A DNA stretch of 64,000 bases from Aphanomyces cochlioides (lineage: Eukaryota > Oomycota > Saprolegniomycetes > Saprolegniales > Verrucalvaceae): positions 3,472,001 through 3,536,000 of the forward strand of contig JAHQRK010000001.1 of NCBI GenBank assembly GCA_019828595.1, written 5' to 3'. The translations under genes were made by a program, and so were the position numbers. Of the stretch, positions 33,374 to 44,225 are shown piece by piece; position 1 is the first letter of the stretch; each line of letters begins with the position of its first letter. The notes under the pieces are model-generated. The model saw nothing but the letters and a program-made list of their open reading frames with translations, was not told the DNA's origin and did not search any database.

Positions 33374-33466
33374 TGATTGCCTGAAAATAAGCCAATCAGA
33401 TCTGAGTATTTTGAATTTGTGGAATTTTACTGGCTTAAAATAAGATATCGCATTTTGATTGGATAA
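33374..33466. promoter_or_regulatory. CCAAT-type boxes before the PYM gene
   Basis: GATTGCCTGAAAATAAGCCA includes a decayed first box and an AGCCAATCAG at about 33390; a further GATTGGATAA lies at about 33457. The gene start is at 33508. Confidence 0.35.
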
Positions 33467-33507
33467 TATTTGTGCAATAGAATACAGAGTCCACTTGGGA
33501 GTGCTCC

Positions 33508-34326
33508 ATGCAAGCAAGAAAGCTGCCCCTGGGGGCTGTCCAAGGCGAAGATGGCCAAGTTGTCATCCCATCGTCCACGCGCGCTGATGGAAGCGTACGA
33601 AAGGAGATTCGAGTCCGAAAAGGCTACGTCCCGCAAGAAGAACAACCGATATATCGTCCACGAGCGCAACGAGAAGCTGCTGCTCTTGCTGGGACTGCCG
33701 ATGCTAGTGCTCCTAACGTGGCCAACTCGGACGAGGACCTCTCAAAGCACTTGGACGCTATGAATCTTGATGAAAACAAACCCACCATGAAGGATCAAGT
33801 ACGGCGACTACCGTTGGGTGCAGTCCAAACGGAGACTGGGGATGTTGTGATTCCATCGTCGACGCGACCTGACGGCTCTGTGAGGAAAGAAATACGTGTC
33901 CGAGCAGGATTCGTACCCCAAGACGAACAGCCTGTCTACCGACCACGAGCCTTACGAGGTTCAAACGATTCTTCAAACAGGTCGTCTGGGTCTTTCCGCG
34001 AGACCAAACCCGCATCTCGTGGTCAGAGGGACCACGCCGACACTACAACAGAAAACATCGATCGTGTTCGTCTCGAGGACATTACTCCCCCGAATCCTCG
34101 TTTGTCACCACCTTCCAGAAGCTCCGTCGCCCAAAAGCATCAAGATGAAGAATGCGATGCGTCGACTTCTCGACGGAATAATGATCGTGGGCGAGGAAGG
34201 AGACAACAATCTCGAAGACCAAATCAAGTAGAAAGACAAGAGAAGGACCTACCCGCGGCGGCTCCATTGACTCAGGAGACGCAGCCCAAGCGTTCAAGCA
34301 ACACATTGCGTGTCATTGAGCTATAG
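33508..34326 (+). CDS. PYM: PYM-like exon-junction-complex protein with two Mago-binding domains
   Basis: Single exon, 272 residues. Residues about 4-52 read LPLGAVQGEDGQVVIPSSTR, then ADGSVRKEIRVRKGYVPQEE and YRPRA, which is the Mago-nashi-binding N-terminal domain of PYM/WIBG. The same segment recurs at about 99-147 with roughly 40 of 49 residues identical. PYM binds the Mago-Y14 dimer and helps dismantle exon junction complexes on ribosome-bound mRNA. Known PYMs have one such domain. The C-terminal part is polar with an RGRGRRQQSRRPN basic patch and no named domain. The stop is 53 bp from the stop of convergent RRP5. Confidence 0.85.
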   Translation: MQARKLPLGAVQGEDGQVVIPSSTRADGSVRKEIRVRKGYVPQEEQPIYRPRAQREAAALAGTADASAPNVANSDEDLSKHLDAMNLDENKPTMKDQVRRLPLGAVQTETGDVVIPSSTRPDGSVRKEIRVRAGFVPQDEQPVYRPRALRGSNDSSNRSSGSFRETKPASRGQRDHADTTTENIDRVRLEDITPPNPRLSPPSRSSVAQKHQDEECDASTSRRNNDRGRGRRQQSRRPNQVERQEKDLPAAAPLTQETQPKRSSNTLRVIEL

Positions 34327-34379
34327 ATAAAGAACTGTACAGGACAAAGTGTCTATGATCTCTATTAATGTAAATATCC

Positions 34380-37300
34380 TCAGGCAGACGACGACTCGAC
34401 GTAAGCTGCAGCGAGTTGCTGGACATGAGCGACCGAGGCATCCGTGCCGTGGTCGATTTCGTAACTCAAGTACTTCTTGAAGAGCGCCTTCATCTTCTTG
34501 GCCGAGAGAGGGAGCGCTAACGCACGTTCAAACAAGAGTCGCGTGCTCTCTTGCGTGCCGAACTTGATCTCACGATCCAAGTAGACGTTCCACAAGTCCA
34601 TCTTCTTGGGGTAGCTGGCCACCATTTGTTCGAACATGGTGCGGCCATGCTCCTGCTCGCCGTGTTCGTACTGCATGAGCGCAAACTTGGTCAAGACCTT
34701 GAGATGTTTGTGCTTGGGCAGTGATTGCATACTGCGCTGGAGAAGTTGACGGGCGATGGGAGCTTCGCCGTGGCTCATGTGCCACTTGAGACCGCTCAAC
34801 CAGACCTTGGCGCTCGTGTTAAACTTCTTTTGCATCGTCTTGAGAGTGGAGAGGACATCATCCACTTGGTTATGACGACTGTAGATCTCAATCAATTGGA
34901 GATAAATCTTCTTGGGGTCATTGGCGCGGCAGGCCGAGTTGAAGACGCGCTTGAAGGATTCTTCGTCTCCGTGGTCATGTTCAAAGTTGAGGAAAGCCAC
35001 CCATACGTTGAACTTTTCTTGCATGTCCCGGAACGAAATCTTAGACGTAGCGCGAGTTGCCACGTCGCGAGCAGCAGCAATGTCGGTCTGTGAGACGTGG
35101 AAAGCCATGTACTGGATCCATATGAAAGAGTTTTGTGGCGAGACAGCCAAAAGACGTTCGAAGTCGTCGGCGGATTCAGGCACGCTTTCACCCGAAGCCA
35201 AGGCACGTTCTCGGTAAGCCACGTACATGTCTTCATGCTCTTTGAGCTTCTTCTTCATACGCTTCAATTTGGACTTGGAGGCTTCATCTTCACCCTCTTC
35301 TACATCATCCTCGTCTTCTTCGGCTTCTTCAGTTGCAGGTTGGTCGATAGAAAAGCCGTCCCATGTGAAGTCAGCTTGAGGTGCTTCGATCGTGTCTTCT
35401 TCGTCATCTTGACCCATGTCGTCATCTTCATTTTCTTCTTCATCTTCCTCATCTGCCTCTTCCTTATCACCGTCTTCTTCCTCTTCATCCTCTTCCCCCT
35501 CGTCTTCTTCACCTTCGCCTTCCATGTCAACATCTTCGGTAGCTTCTTCCTCCTCCTCTTCTTCTTCATCATCCTCTTCTTCTTCACTACTTTCTTCGTT
35601 TTCAAAGTAGGATGGCTTCAAGCCGAGCGAAATGCGGCGGTTTTCAATCTTGAGCACCTTAGCCTTGACATAGTCGCCAGGAGAAAATACACCGTCGAGT
35701 GTATTGACCTTGGAGTCCGCCACTTCGGAAATGTGACACAATCCGCTCAACGTGCTCTTCTCCAAGCGAATAAAGACACCATAAGGTTGAATGCTACCAA
35801 TAGTGCCCTTCACCGTTTGACCAACCTTGAGAGATTCCAAAGTGACTTGGCCAGCACCGCCTTCAGTGACAACGGAAGCCTTGAGACTCATTTCGATCTT
35901 TCCGTCTTCAGACTTGGTCACACGGCCAGCGACAAGAGTGCCAGGAGGGAACTTAGCAGCCGGTTCCTTGACAAAGTCATCGCTCAAGTCACGGAGCAAG
36001 ACGCGAGCTGTGACTGAGCGCTGGAGGCGTACAAAGCAACCTCCAGAACCGACCGTGGCAACGTAACCCGTAACAATCGAGCCCAATTCTGGAAGTTTGT
36101 CAGCAGCCTCGGCATCCTTGGAGATATATTCGGTGGGATCAGCGATGGCGTTGGGCTTCACGCTCAATTCGAGTGACGGAGTCAATGAGAGCACGACAGC
36201 TTGGACAAACGTGCCGTGGACCAATTCGGCTAGAGGCATTGTCTTTTGGGTGTCTAGGACTTCAGTCACACAGACACGACCAAAGGTGTGAGCGCCGACT
36301 TGGATCATGACGGAAGGAGCAGCAAGAGCCTTGACCTTCGTGTTGACGCGACCCAAGACAATGTCACCGACGGTCATACCACCTTTCTTGGCTTTGTGGC
36401 AGGTCAAGTCGAGAGTCTTCTTCTCGGGATCGCACGAGAGGACGCGAACTTTCAATGGAGAACCCACTGGGAACGACGTAGCAAAGGATTCGAGCGCCGA
36501 CAAATCGGAAGAGATCTCAAGCACATGCAAAAAGCCAACAACACGAGCACTCAAACGGACTAAAAGCCCATCAGTGGTTGTTTCCACGACCACACCAGGC
36601 AAAAACCGACCAGATTGAAGCACTTCATAGCCTTCATCAGACCAGTCAGGGCGGGGGGCAACAGGCTTTGCGGTGTCTTGGTCCGCTTTGCGGAGAGAAA
36701 TATTGATCGAGCGGAAGTTGGCAGGATTTTCCTCGCTCACGGGCTTGCGTTGGTTGGCACCCTTCTCAACCAGCGAGACGATGCGGCCAGTCACTACCGA
36801 GTTGGTCGCGAAGGCATCGAAAGGATGGTCCAGAGTTGGCTGTGCGTCCACGTCCACAATTGACACAAACGCGTTGACTTTGCTGGCACTCTTGCTGCAC
36901 TTGAGCTTGAGTTCCATCGAGTCTTCCTTGATGCCAATGATGCGTCCAGTCACGGTGGCACCGACAATCAATTCAGGTCCAGCATACTTTGGCAAATGCT
37001 CTTCGTACTTTGGCTTCGTGGGTTGCTTCTTCGCACGGGCAGTGCTGTCAGCAAGAACAACGACGGGCAATTCGTCAAAGGGAGCAGAGTTCTTGGTGTA
37101 GCCTCGGGCAATGCACTTGAGAGTTTGGCCCACTGCGAGATTAAGCGATTCGCAAGAAGCAGATGGTTGTTGGAACGACATTACTTGGAGTAAAGCGACA
37201 GCAGTTCCAACTTGAACAATCGCATATTCATCGCGAAGGAGCAACACGATGCCGTCCACTTCTTCACCCTTGGCAAGGCGAGCGGCTTGCTTACGGCCCT

Positions 37301-40002
37301 TCTTTTCGCCAGCTTTGACAAAGTCACTTGGGACAGCATGGCCATAGAAGACCTGTTTGTCAAAGTCGTAGTCGATCAAGCGCAACTTGACGGAGTCGTT
37401 TTCGGACCAGTCGAGATTGTCCGTCGACTGAACAACGACTGTGGTTTCGTCGGCCAAAGTGCAAACGTGGCCATAGGCCTTAGCGGAGACAAATTCTGCC
37501 TTTTCCGTGTGACCAACCGAGTGACTCACGACAGGCGCATGTACCGCAGCTTGTTGAGCCAAGAGAGCATTCAGGCAGTCTGGAGTTGGAGGGTTCTTGA
37601 TGCGGAAGTCGAGCAAGAATTGACCCTTGTCTTTGTTGACCTTCTCAACATAACATTGGACAGTGTCGCCAACTTGGAACAATCCATCCGGCTTGCTGAC
37701 GAAGCGATCAGTCAAGAATGCAATCGGCGCGAGAGCTTGCAAGTTGTTGAGGACGCTAACGAAAACGCCAAAAGGTCGCACTTCGCGGACAAAGCCAGTC
37801 ACGAGTTGGCCTTCGGAGACGTCAGCGAGCTTCGATGGCATCTTGGAGACATTACGGAGCAAAGTTGGCTTTTTGGTCAGATGGAGCAAGCCATCCGACG
37901 ATTGGTAGAGGACAAGAGCGTCAAATTCATCACCAACGGCAACAGAAGGTTGAAGCAGGCGTGGGAAATCCGTCAAATGAGCATGGGGAACAACGCCTTC
38001 AAGTCCATCGGTCGTCTGGACACGGACAAAGCCATCTTCGCATTCAACGACGGTACAGTGTGTCATAGAGCCAGCGGCAACTGTGGTGGCAGATGAGTTT
38101 GTTTGCTTCGAGGAAGCTACAGCACTCGTATCAAATGTGAGTGTCATACGCTGCTTAGCGGGGTCACACCGGACAACAGCCACTTTGACAACTTGTCCGG
38201 ACGCGTAGGCAGCAGCAATATCGTCAACTCCGGCCTTGCGCAAAGTAGCAGCAGGCACCAAGCCATGGACACCGTTGTAAAAACCAACGACGACACCGAA
38301 CTCAGCGATCTTCGTCACAAAACCATGAGCCAGCGTTCCAGGAAGAGCTTGCTCATACGAGGTGAGGGGAGTCAAGTCGGAAGAGACAAGACCCTTCTTG
38401 AGTGTCAAATATGTCTTCTTTGAAGCAAGGTCGACTTTGAGTACTCGGCATTCGATTGCATGGCCAGGTTTGTACTTGGACATGGTCTTCTTCAGAGCAA
38501 CAGAAGGCGCATGGGCGGCATTGACGAGACCACGAACGCCGTCGCAAATGTCAACCAAAATGCCCCAAGATTCAACAGTGGCAACCTTGCCTTTGATGAG
38601 GGAGCCAGGGACGAGATCAGCTTGGCGAAGCACAGCTTTTGTAAGCTCGGATGGAGCCAACGTCAAGTTAACGAGGCCGTCAAATGCGCAGTAACCGATG
38701 ACTCGGGCTGGAACCACTTCACCAACCTTGAATTGCTTATCGAGCTTCTCGACGCGGGTATCAGCGCATCGAGAGATGTGGGCATAAGCTGGACGGAATT
38801 CCTTCCACGAGAGACGCTCATTTTCAGAGCTGGCTTCGCCAGCGAGGCTGAGCAAAAGACCAATTCCGTTGTCGATGCGGTGGACAACAGCCGTGTCGAT
38901 AACGTCACCAATAGCCTAACCCATTTATGAGCGTCTGTGATGGGAGCAAGCTCAATACCTCTTTGAAGTCTGGGGCTTGTAAGTGGACAATGTGTGGCGC
39001 CATGGATAACATGATGGATTTGTTGGTGCTGTCGATGGCAATGATACGAGCTCGACCCTTGAGGCCCTTGCTGTATGCCACAGCCCAGTCTTTCTGGCAC
39101 GGGTTACTCATGTGATTGTACTCGACTGTGCCCGAGAAAAAGGTCAAAAAGTTGACCTGCAAACAGTTGGAGAGCACGTCTTCGACCTTGACATTCAGAA
39201 GCATGCCCAGTGATAGCGTGGAGACGGTGAATGAATCTCCGCGTGTGATTGTCTTGACTGTCGTCGCACGCTCCGTCGTAAGAGTCGCGATGTTTGTGTG
39301 ATTGTTGACGCTGCTGACAGCGCAAAAGAAGAGTTGGCCAGGATGGCATTCGGTCTGGCCCTCTGGAAGATGCAAGTCCTTGGTTGCGATAAATCCCGTC
39401 ATGCCTCGCACACCAAGGTTCATGATGACACCGTGATCTTCGACGCTGACGACGCTAGCATACAAAGAAGTACCTTTGACGATGTGTTTGACACTTTGGT
39501 TGGCATTGAGGAGTGATGTGCGAAGCGAGAGTTCGATGCGCTTGCCCTTGTCGTCCTTGAATACTTTGAGCACAACACAAGCGACGTATTGTCCGACATA
39601 GAAAATATCTTGGAGGTTGGCCGAGTCATTCTTGGCATTGTGGAGTTCGTCTGAGGTTTCATTGCGGAGAACTACCCCGTTCAATTTGTTTGGGAGACTC
39701 ACGACGACATCGTTGTCGTTGATCTGACGGATGACACCCATGACGAGCATTTGAGGACGAAGCGTTTTAAATGTGATCACGTTGGCAAGAACGGGCTTGG
39801 CATCTTTTTCTTTCTTGGCGACCGCGACATAGTCTTTCGCCTTGAGTTTCGCGCGCTTTGGTTTCGCGTCCGAAGCTGCTGTTTCGTCCGCTGCTTTGTC
39901 TTTCTTGCCAAAGAGGACATCAGTGTCGGAGGATTTCTTGCGTTTCTTGGACGCATCGTCCTCGGTCTTGGCCTTCTTCCCACGAGGAAAGCTCGTTTCC
40001 AT
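34380..40002 (-). CDS. RRP5: rRNA biogenesis factor RRP5 (PDCD11)
   Basis: Two minus-strand exons, 40002-38959 and 38915-34380, joined across a 43-nt GT-AG intron, give 1859 residues, close to human PDCD11. ATG at 40002 starts METSFPRGKKAKTED, a basic nuclear-type region. A dozen or so S1 RNA-binding repeats follow (for example GYCAFDGLVNLTLAPSEL, GSIQPYGVFIRLEKSTLSGL). An acidic block of almost pure Glu/Asp lies at about plus-strand 35420-35610. The C-terminal 280 residues are HAT/TPR-like helical repeats (FIWIQYMAFHVSQTDI, LWNVYLDREIKFGTQE). RRP5 is needed for early cleavages producing both 18S and 5.8S/25S rRNA in the nucleolus. Confidence 0.95.
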
Positions 40003-40184
40003 CTTCACCAAGATGCGATTTGACGTTTGGACGTTTTGAATTCCAATAGATTGGTTGGTGCAAAGCAGTTAAAACGAACTGACCAATCCGATGCGAGCTT
40101 CGATGTACCTTGAAGAGTTTAGAGTTTAACTTGAAATTTGTATACTTGCAATAAGTTCGCCTTGTTTACACCCCATAGAGCTTG

Positions 40185-40532
40185 ATGGCATCGACGAGCA
40201 TTGCGATGGCTTTGCGACGGCGTTGCGATACTTTAAGATCGATAGATGATCGCTGTGGGCTTGCAAGACGGAGCTTATTAGACGCCTTGTATCAGGGGGA
40301 AAGCTCGATTGCTCGACCAGCTTGTAACGAAATGAGCAGTTGGACATCTCAGATGTGTTATACGGTCCCCTTCGAGTGGAAAACGACTCAAGACAAGCGT
40401 TGTGCCTGGCGAGGTGGCAGTGAACTGCAGGGCCTTACAAATCATTCTTCTTCATCAGGGGATGGAGTTCAGCGTCTTGTCTATCCAAATGCCACATCGT
40501 GGGAAGCTTTGATATCAGAGATTTTGGGTTGA
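40185..40532 (+). CDS. possible small hypothetical protein
   Basis: An ATG-started frame of 115 residues, MASTSIAMALRRRCDT…, ending SWEALISEILG. No domain, leader or membrane segment recognised. It lies alone between RRP5 and the expansin gene and has no overlapping better frame. Coding status is uncertain; it could be chance. Confidence 0.3.
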   Translation: MASTSIAMALRRRCDTLRSIDDRCGLARRSLLDALYQGESSIARPACNEMSSWTSQMCYTVPFEWKTTQDKRCAWRGGSELQGLTNHSSSSGDGVQRLVYPNATSWEALISEILG

Positions 40533-40916
40533 TTTGCCCCCCCCCTCCCGAAATCCTGGAAGGGGAATACTGTGATCTCTATGCATTTCGAGAAGCCGAC
40601 ATCGCCATTTAGATGCCCATGCTAGTTGGATTAGTTCCCACGAGATGCTTTCGCCAATTTCGTGACATAAGTGTGGATGTCCCAGGATGGAAGCCGAAAG
40701 TACAATCCTTCAATGATGCTCAGAGCTTGAAAATGGTTAGCTGGCACGTCTACAGCTGAAGTGAGGGATTGACAGCAACGCTACATCACGCATTAATTCA
40801 CTGGAGATGATAACTTTGAGCTCATTGTATTAGATTTTAGCAAAAGGGAAGATCAAGATACAAAATGCTACATTCACGACAGACAGAGAGAAAGGCTAGT
40901 TCTAAGTTGGCAAGGC
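40533..40916. other. intergenic, nothing seen
   Basis: A C-rich run at about 40541-40550 stands out. No gene or repeat supported; this includes the 3' flank of the expansin-like gene. Confidence 0.4.
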
Positions 40917-42284
40917 TTACAAAATCACGACGTCGGAATCCCGGTGGCGACCAGTCTCCGAGTGGCCGAAACGGGTCATTTGGCCGTCGGCGACATCCGA
41001 TTCTTTTTCTTCCATGTACTTGGCACGAGACTTCTTGGCAACGTATACGACGAAGGCGACGGCACCGACAAAGGCAAGACAGCAACCAGCAATCACGAAA
41101 ATTTGACCGATATTGCTGCCAGACTCGACGGACGCCTGAACACTCACGACAGTTTCAGGGCTGCCACCGATCTTGTTGGCAGGAGCCACAGTTGTGGACG
41201 ACGAAGCACCCACGTCGTTGGCAACTGGGGCAGACGAAGTAGTCTCCAACACATCCACCAGGTTGTTACCGATGACTTCAGTGGCGGTGGTTGGCGAAGG
41301 CGATGGAGAACTGGTTGTCGTGTCCGTGCGGTTATTGACTGAGGGTTCGTTCGTAGATGTAGGTTCAGAAGTGGTTGGTTCAGGCGTGCTGGTGGTGGTG
41401 GCAGCAGTAGTTGGTGGTGCTGTTGTGGGGGTAGATGTAGTAGGAGAAGTAGTGGTATCAGGGGCTTGGGTGGACGTAGGAGAAGCCTTGGTGGTGGTGG
41501 GACTAGCCGTAGAGGGTGGTGCGGTAGTAGGAGCTGCAGTTGGTGCGGTAGTTGGTGCGGTAGTTGGAGCTTTGGTGGCTGGGGGGGTAGCTGGGTCGCT
41601 GGGTGATTGACCTTTCTTGAACTGCTGAGAAATCTGAGTGCAAGCACCAGCTTGAAGCGAGACAGTTGTCGAGATGACTTCACCAGACCACGATGTCATT
41701 TCGATTTGAGTCGAGCTGAGTTCAACGCCGAGCGTTTGCGACATAAAGTAGAAGGCTGGAAGGAACGGAGGTGCATCTCCTCCGTTGATCGACATTGACT
41801 TCACACCAGTGACTGTGTTCATGGGCTGCACGTAGAGCCAGAATTTGGAGCTTCCTTCCTTAGCGCACACTTGGATGCCACCAGAGACATCGCAATCCAC
41901 AAACTGCCATTCAATCTTGTACTTGTCAGTGACGAAGCCCGTGAGTTCCGAGAACAGAGGAAGTGTCATGTCGAGGTCACCATACGAGCACTCTGGGCAA
42001 CGATCCGTCACTTGAGCTGTCATGACCTTGTTGGAGGTGCAGCGCGGGTCCACACATTTGACTTGGACGCAGCGACCGCAGTTCAAGCCTTGGTTGTATT
42101 GAGGGTCGTTCATTGCAACATGGTACCGAGTGGCCGTCGTGAGGGGCATCATTGGGGCGCAGTTACCCGTCGTGGCATCCACCCCGTCAGGGCCACCGTA
42201 GGTGGAGGAGAGTCCTGAATAGGTTGTAGCTACGACGGCCGTCGTCGTTGCGATGGCAGCGGCAAGGACGCGGAGGAGCACCAT
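40917..42284 (-). CDS. expansin-like type I membrane protein (paralogue 1)
   Basis: Single exon, 455 residues from ATG at 42284. Signal peptide VLLRVLAAAIATTTAVVA. Expansin domain 1 (six-stranded barrel): SSTYGGPDGVDATTGNCAPM, NCGRCVQVKCVDPRC, VTDRCPECSYGDLDMTLPLF, with the Asp of GDLDM in the expected active position. Domain 2 (CBM63-like) follows to about residue 225. A long Pro/Thr/Ser stalk (about 230-370) would be heavily O-glycosylated. A membrane helix (IFVIAGCCLAFVGAVAFVVY) and a short cytosolic tail ending DSDVVIL complete it. Expansins loosen cellulose; in oomycetes they could act on own or host walls. Most such proteins are secreted, so a membrane anchor is notable. Confidence 0.85.
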   Translation of the reverse strand: MVLLRVLAAAIATTTAVVATTYSGLSSTYGGPDGVDATTGNCAPMMPLTTATRYHVAMNDPQYNQGLNCGRCVQVKCVDPRCTSNKVMTAQVTDRCPECSYGDLDMTLPLFSELTGFVTDKYKIEWQFVDCDVSGGIQVCAKEGSSKFWLYVQPMNTVTGVKSMSINGGDAPPFLPAFYFMSQTLGVELSSTQIEMTSWSGEVISTTVSLQAGACTQISQQFKKGQSPSDPATPPATKAPTTAPTTAPTAAPTTAPPSTASPTTTKASPTSTQAPDTTTSPTTSTPTTAPPTTAATTTSTPEPTTSEPTSTNEPSVNNRTDTTTSSPSPSPTTATEVIGNNLVDVLETTSSAPVANDVGASSSTTVAPANKIGGSPETVVSVQASVESGSNIGQIFVIAGCCLAFVGAVAFVVYVAKKSRAKYMEEKESDVADGQMTRFGHSETGRHRDSDVVIL

Positions 42285-42712
42285 GGGCGTTTTATCGAAA
42301 TGCAGGGTATCGTCCAGAGAGCAGGTTCAAACTAACCGTAAGGTTACATACGCCTCGGCGCTCAATGCAAATTCTCTAGCGCCACATGGCATGGATCCTT
42401 TATCTTGGACTTTGTATGGATTTCGTTCCTATCTCTACTTTTGTTTCTCACGACTGGTCAAGGTAGAGGCGGACGTGCGGAGCGTTGCAGCTTGATCCTT
42501 GTCAATGAGCGTGATGGTCATCTCGTCAGCCCATCCTTTGTCGGTCGGCTCGATGCCAAAGCTTCTCCCCCCTGTCGTTTGCAAACGAGAAGCTACAAGC
42601 ACACAGCAATACTGCCTGACGTTGCATCTGGGTTCAAACAGCGAGGGCAAGAACTGACATCCAACGAGAGGATCGACACGCGTTGGATGCCGAAAAGGCT
42701 GCACTCACTCGG

Positions 42713-43242
42713 GAGCTATTTTTACAGATAAGACCATTTACCCAATACATTACTTAAGAAAAGACTACCCAGCACGTGGTGGGTATTTGACGGACGTGTT
42801 TAGATGTTTGGGTAGATTGCTTTCCAATTTGACTGATAGAATTGCCCCACAGTTGGCGAGAAGGTTCGTCCGGGTGGCGGCACGGCCTAACGGCCTACCT
42901 GCCGCCTTCCCGACGTGAGATGAATAAAGAAATCCTTTTTTGGTGCACGTTTGGGGCTCGTTCCTCCGAGTCATCCGCCTGCAGAAAATTTTACACTCGA
43001 CCTTCGCTTCGCTCCGGTGAGCGCAATTTTCTGGGCGGATGTCTGACGTCTCTCGCATGGTGTGATGCTTATCGTTGTTGTGGTCTAAAGTGTCGTCAGA
43101 GAAATCATAAAGCAATCCCATCAGTCAGATTGGAAAGCTATATCCAAACATCCAAACACGCCCGTCAAATACCCACCACATGCTGGGTAGTCTTTTCTTA
43201 AGTAATGTAATGGGTAAATGGTCTTATCTGTAGAAATAGCTC
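42713..43242. mobile_element. Mutator-like MITE with 9-bp target duplication
   Basis: A 530-bp element whose ends GAGCTATTTTTACAGATAAG and CTTATCTGTAGAAATAGCTC are inverted copies; the inverted repeat continues inward for about 120-130 bp on each side (to GACTGATAGAATTG / CAATCCCATCAGTC). It is flanked by perfect 9-bp direct repeats CTCACTCGG at 42704-42712 and 43243-43251. Long inverted ends with a 9-bp duplication are the signature of Mutator-like elements. It encodes nothing and is non-autonomous. Confidence 0.92.
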
Positions 43243-43337
43243 CTCACTCGGCCAATCACCTCTGCGGTACTACAATGTCGAAAATTTTCCACATGCGTTT
43301 CAACCCTTGTCATTAAGTTGTCGCTCTTTATTTACTT

Positions 43338-43378
43338 GGCTAAATCTTCTTTAATAAACAGAGATTCAGCCAATCAAA
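43338..43378. promoter_or_regulatory. inverted ATTGG-like/CCAAT pair
   Basis: CTTGGCTAAATC at 43338 and GATTCAGCCAATCAAAAT at about 43365-43382 form an inverted pair across an A/T-rich spacer, like others in the window; the first copy has lost the ATTGG A. Confidence 0.35.
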
Positions 43379-43499
43379 ATGCATTATACGTGCACATTGT
43401 AAAAAGTAAAAAGTCACTGAAACTTGACACACAACAGCGTAAATCCACGCCAAAGTCCAGCCAATGCTACTGAGCTCGTTGATTGAATTCAGAGCTTAT

Positions 43500-44092
43500 T
43501 CCAATGAGCGCCACGGTCTCTAGAAACCACACATTTGTCTCGACATGGCCAGCTGCGTCAACCGGTGGCGCGCAACGTCTCCTGCACACGCGGCCACTGC
43601 TCGTTAGCGAAACATGGAGCTCGACATGTCGATGCATTGTTCGCCGTATTGTGCAAACATGGTCGCATTGTCTGGAGGGGGCGTTGGATTGCATGGCTTT
43701 GTTGCGCCATTCCCTTCATAAGATGCCACTCACAAAGATCCATGGAATTTCAGTTCTGTGTTGCAGAGTGTACTGTAGTTGACTGCCAGGAAAACGAGAG
43801 TATCTTGACGCATGGTACGACAGCGCCTCGTTTCAAGAAAGGTCACGAAACGACCGAGTCGACATACCATGGCGTCTCCATCACAGGCTATTCTCCTGCC
43901 GTGAAAGATGGCAAGGAGGATCCATGGCGTGAACGCAACGCTGCGAGCTTTGTACTGTGTATTTGATGGGTGTGATGTGTCGGGATCGCTCGAGGCCATC
44001 CAATCGAACTGCGGCGACAGGAACGTCGATTGCTCCCAAGCGTTGGTGGCGTGCTTCACGCCGCCTGGTTACTCACAGCCGCAATAAAATGC
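43500..44092 (+). pseudogene. possible broken or multi-exon Cys-rich gene
   Basis: Plus-strand pieces look coding but sit in different frames: about 43547-43640 (ARNVSCTRGHCSLAKHG), 43742-43960 (FCVAECTVVDCQENES, GVSITGYSPAVKDGKEDP) and 43958-44092 (CVFDGCDVSGSLEAIQ, CSQALVACFTPPGYSQPQ, then TAA). The last two would need a one-base shift near 43958 without a convincing intron. Cys spacing suggests a disulfide- or zinc-rich protein. I recognise no family. It may be a decayed gene or one with unusual splicing. Confidence 0.3.
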
Positions 44093-44225
44093 ATGGCATA
44101 TTGGAAAAACCTATGTCGAATTTGATCGATTTATTAATGATCGCCACCGTCGCAGGATGATCCACTTCGCCACACAAATGTGGAAGCGGGACATCCCTTC
44201 AACATGAAGAGCCCCACTATAAAAG

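Larger units (their letters stand above)
42285..44225. other. shared upstream region of two expansin genes
   Basis: Contains the MULE-type MITE (42713-43242), an inverted CCAAT pair (43339-43378) and a stretch at 43490-44090 with coding-like Cys-rich pieces, all listed separately. A frame at 42405-42731 lacks an ATG and is not called. Confidence 0.5.

Noticed and set aside
32050..33395. Long minus-strand frames of 223-428 residues under GRP170
   Set aside because: They arise from biased codon use in a Lys/Glu-rich gene; composition is unnaturally Leu/Phe/Ser-rich and no domain is visible.
35097..38096. Plus-strand frames of about 300 residues over RRP5
   Set aside because: Antisense shadows of RRP5; the Phe/Ser-rich parts mirror its acidic block.
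42405..42731. Plus-strand frame with a leader-like start near the expansin promoter
   Set aside because: No ATG at its start and it runs into the MITE; the hydrophobic stretch is not followed by anything recognisable.
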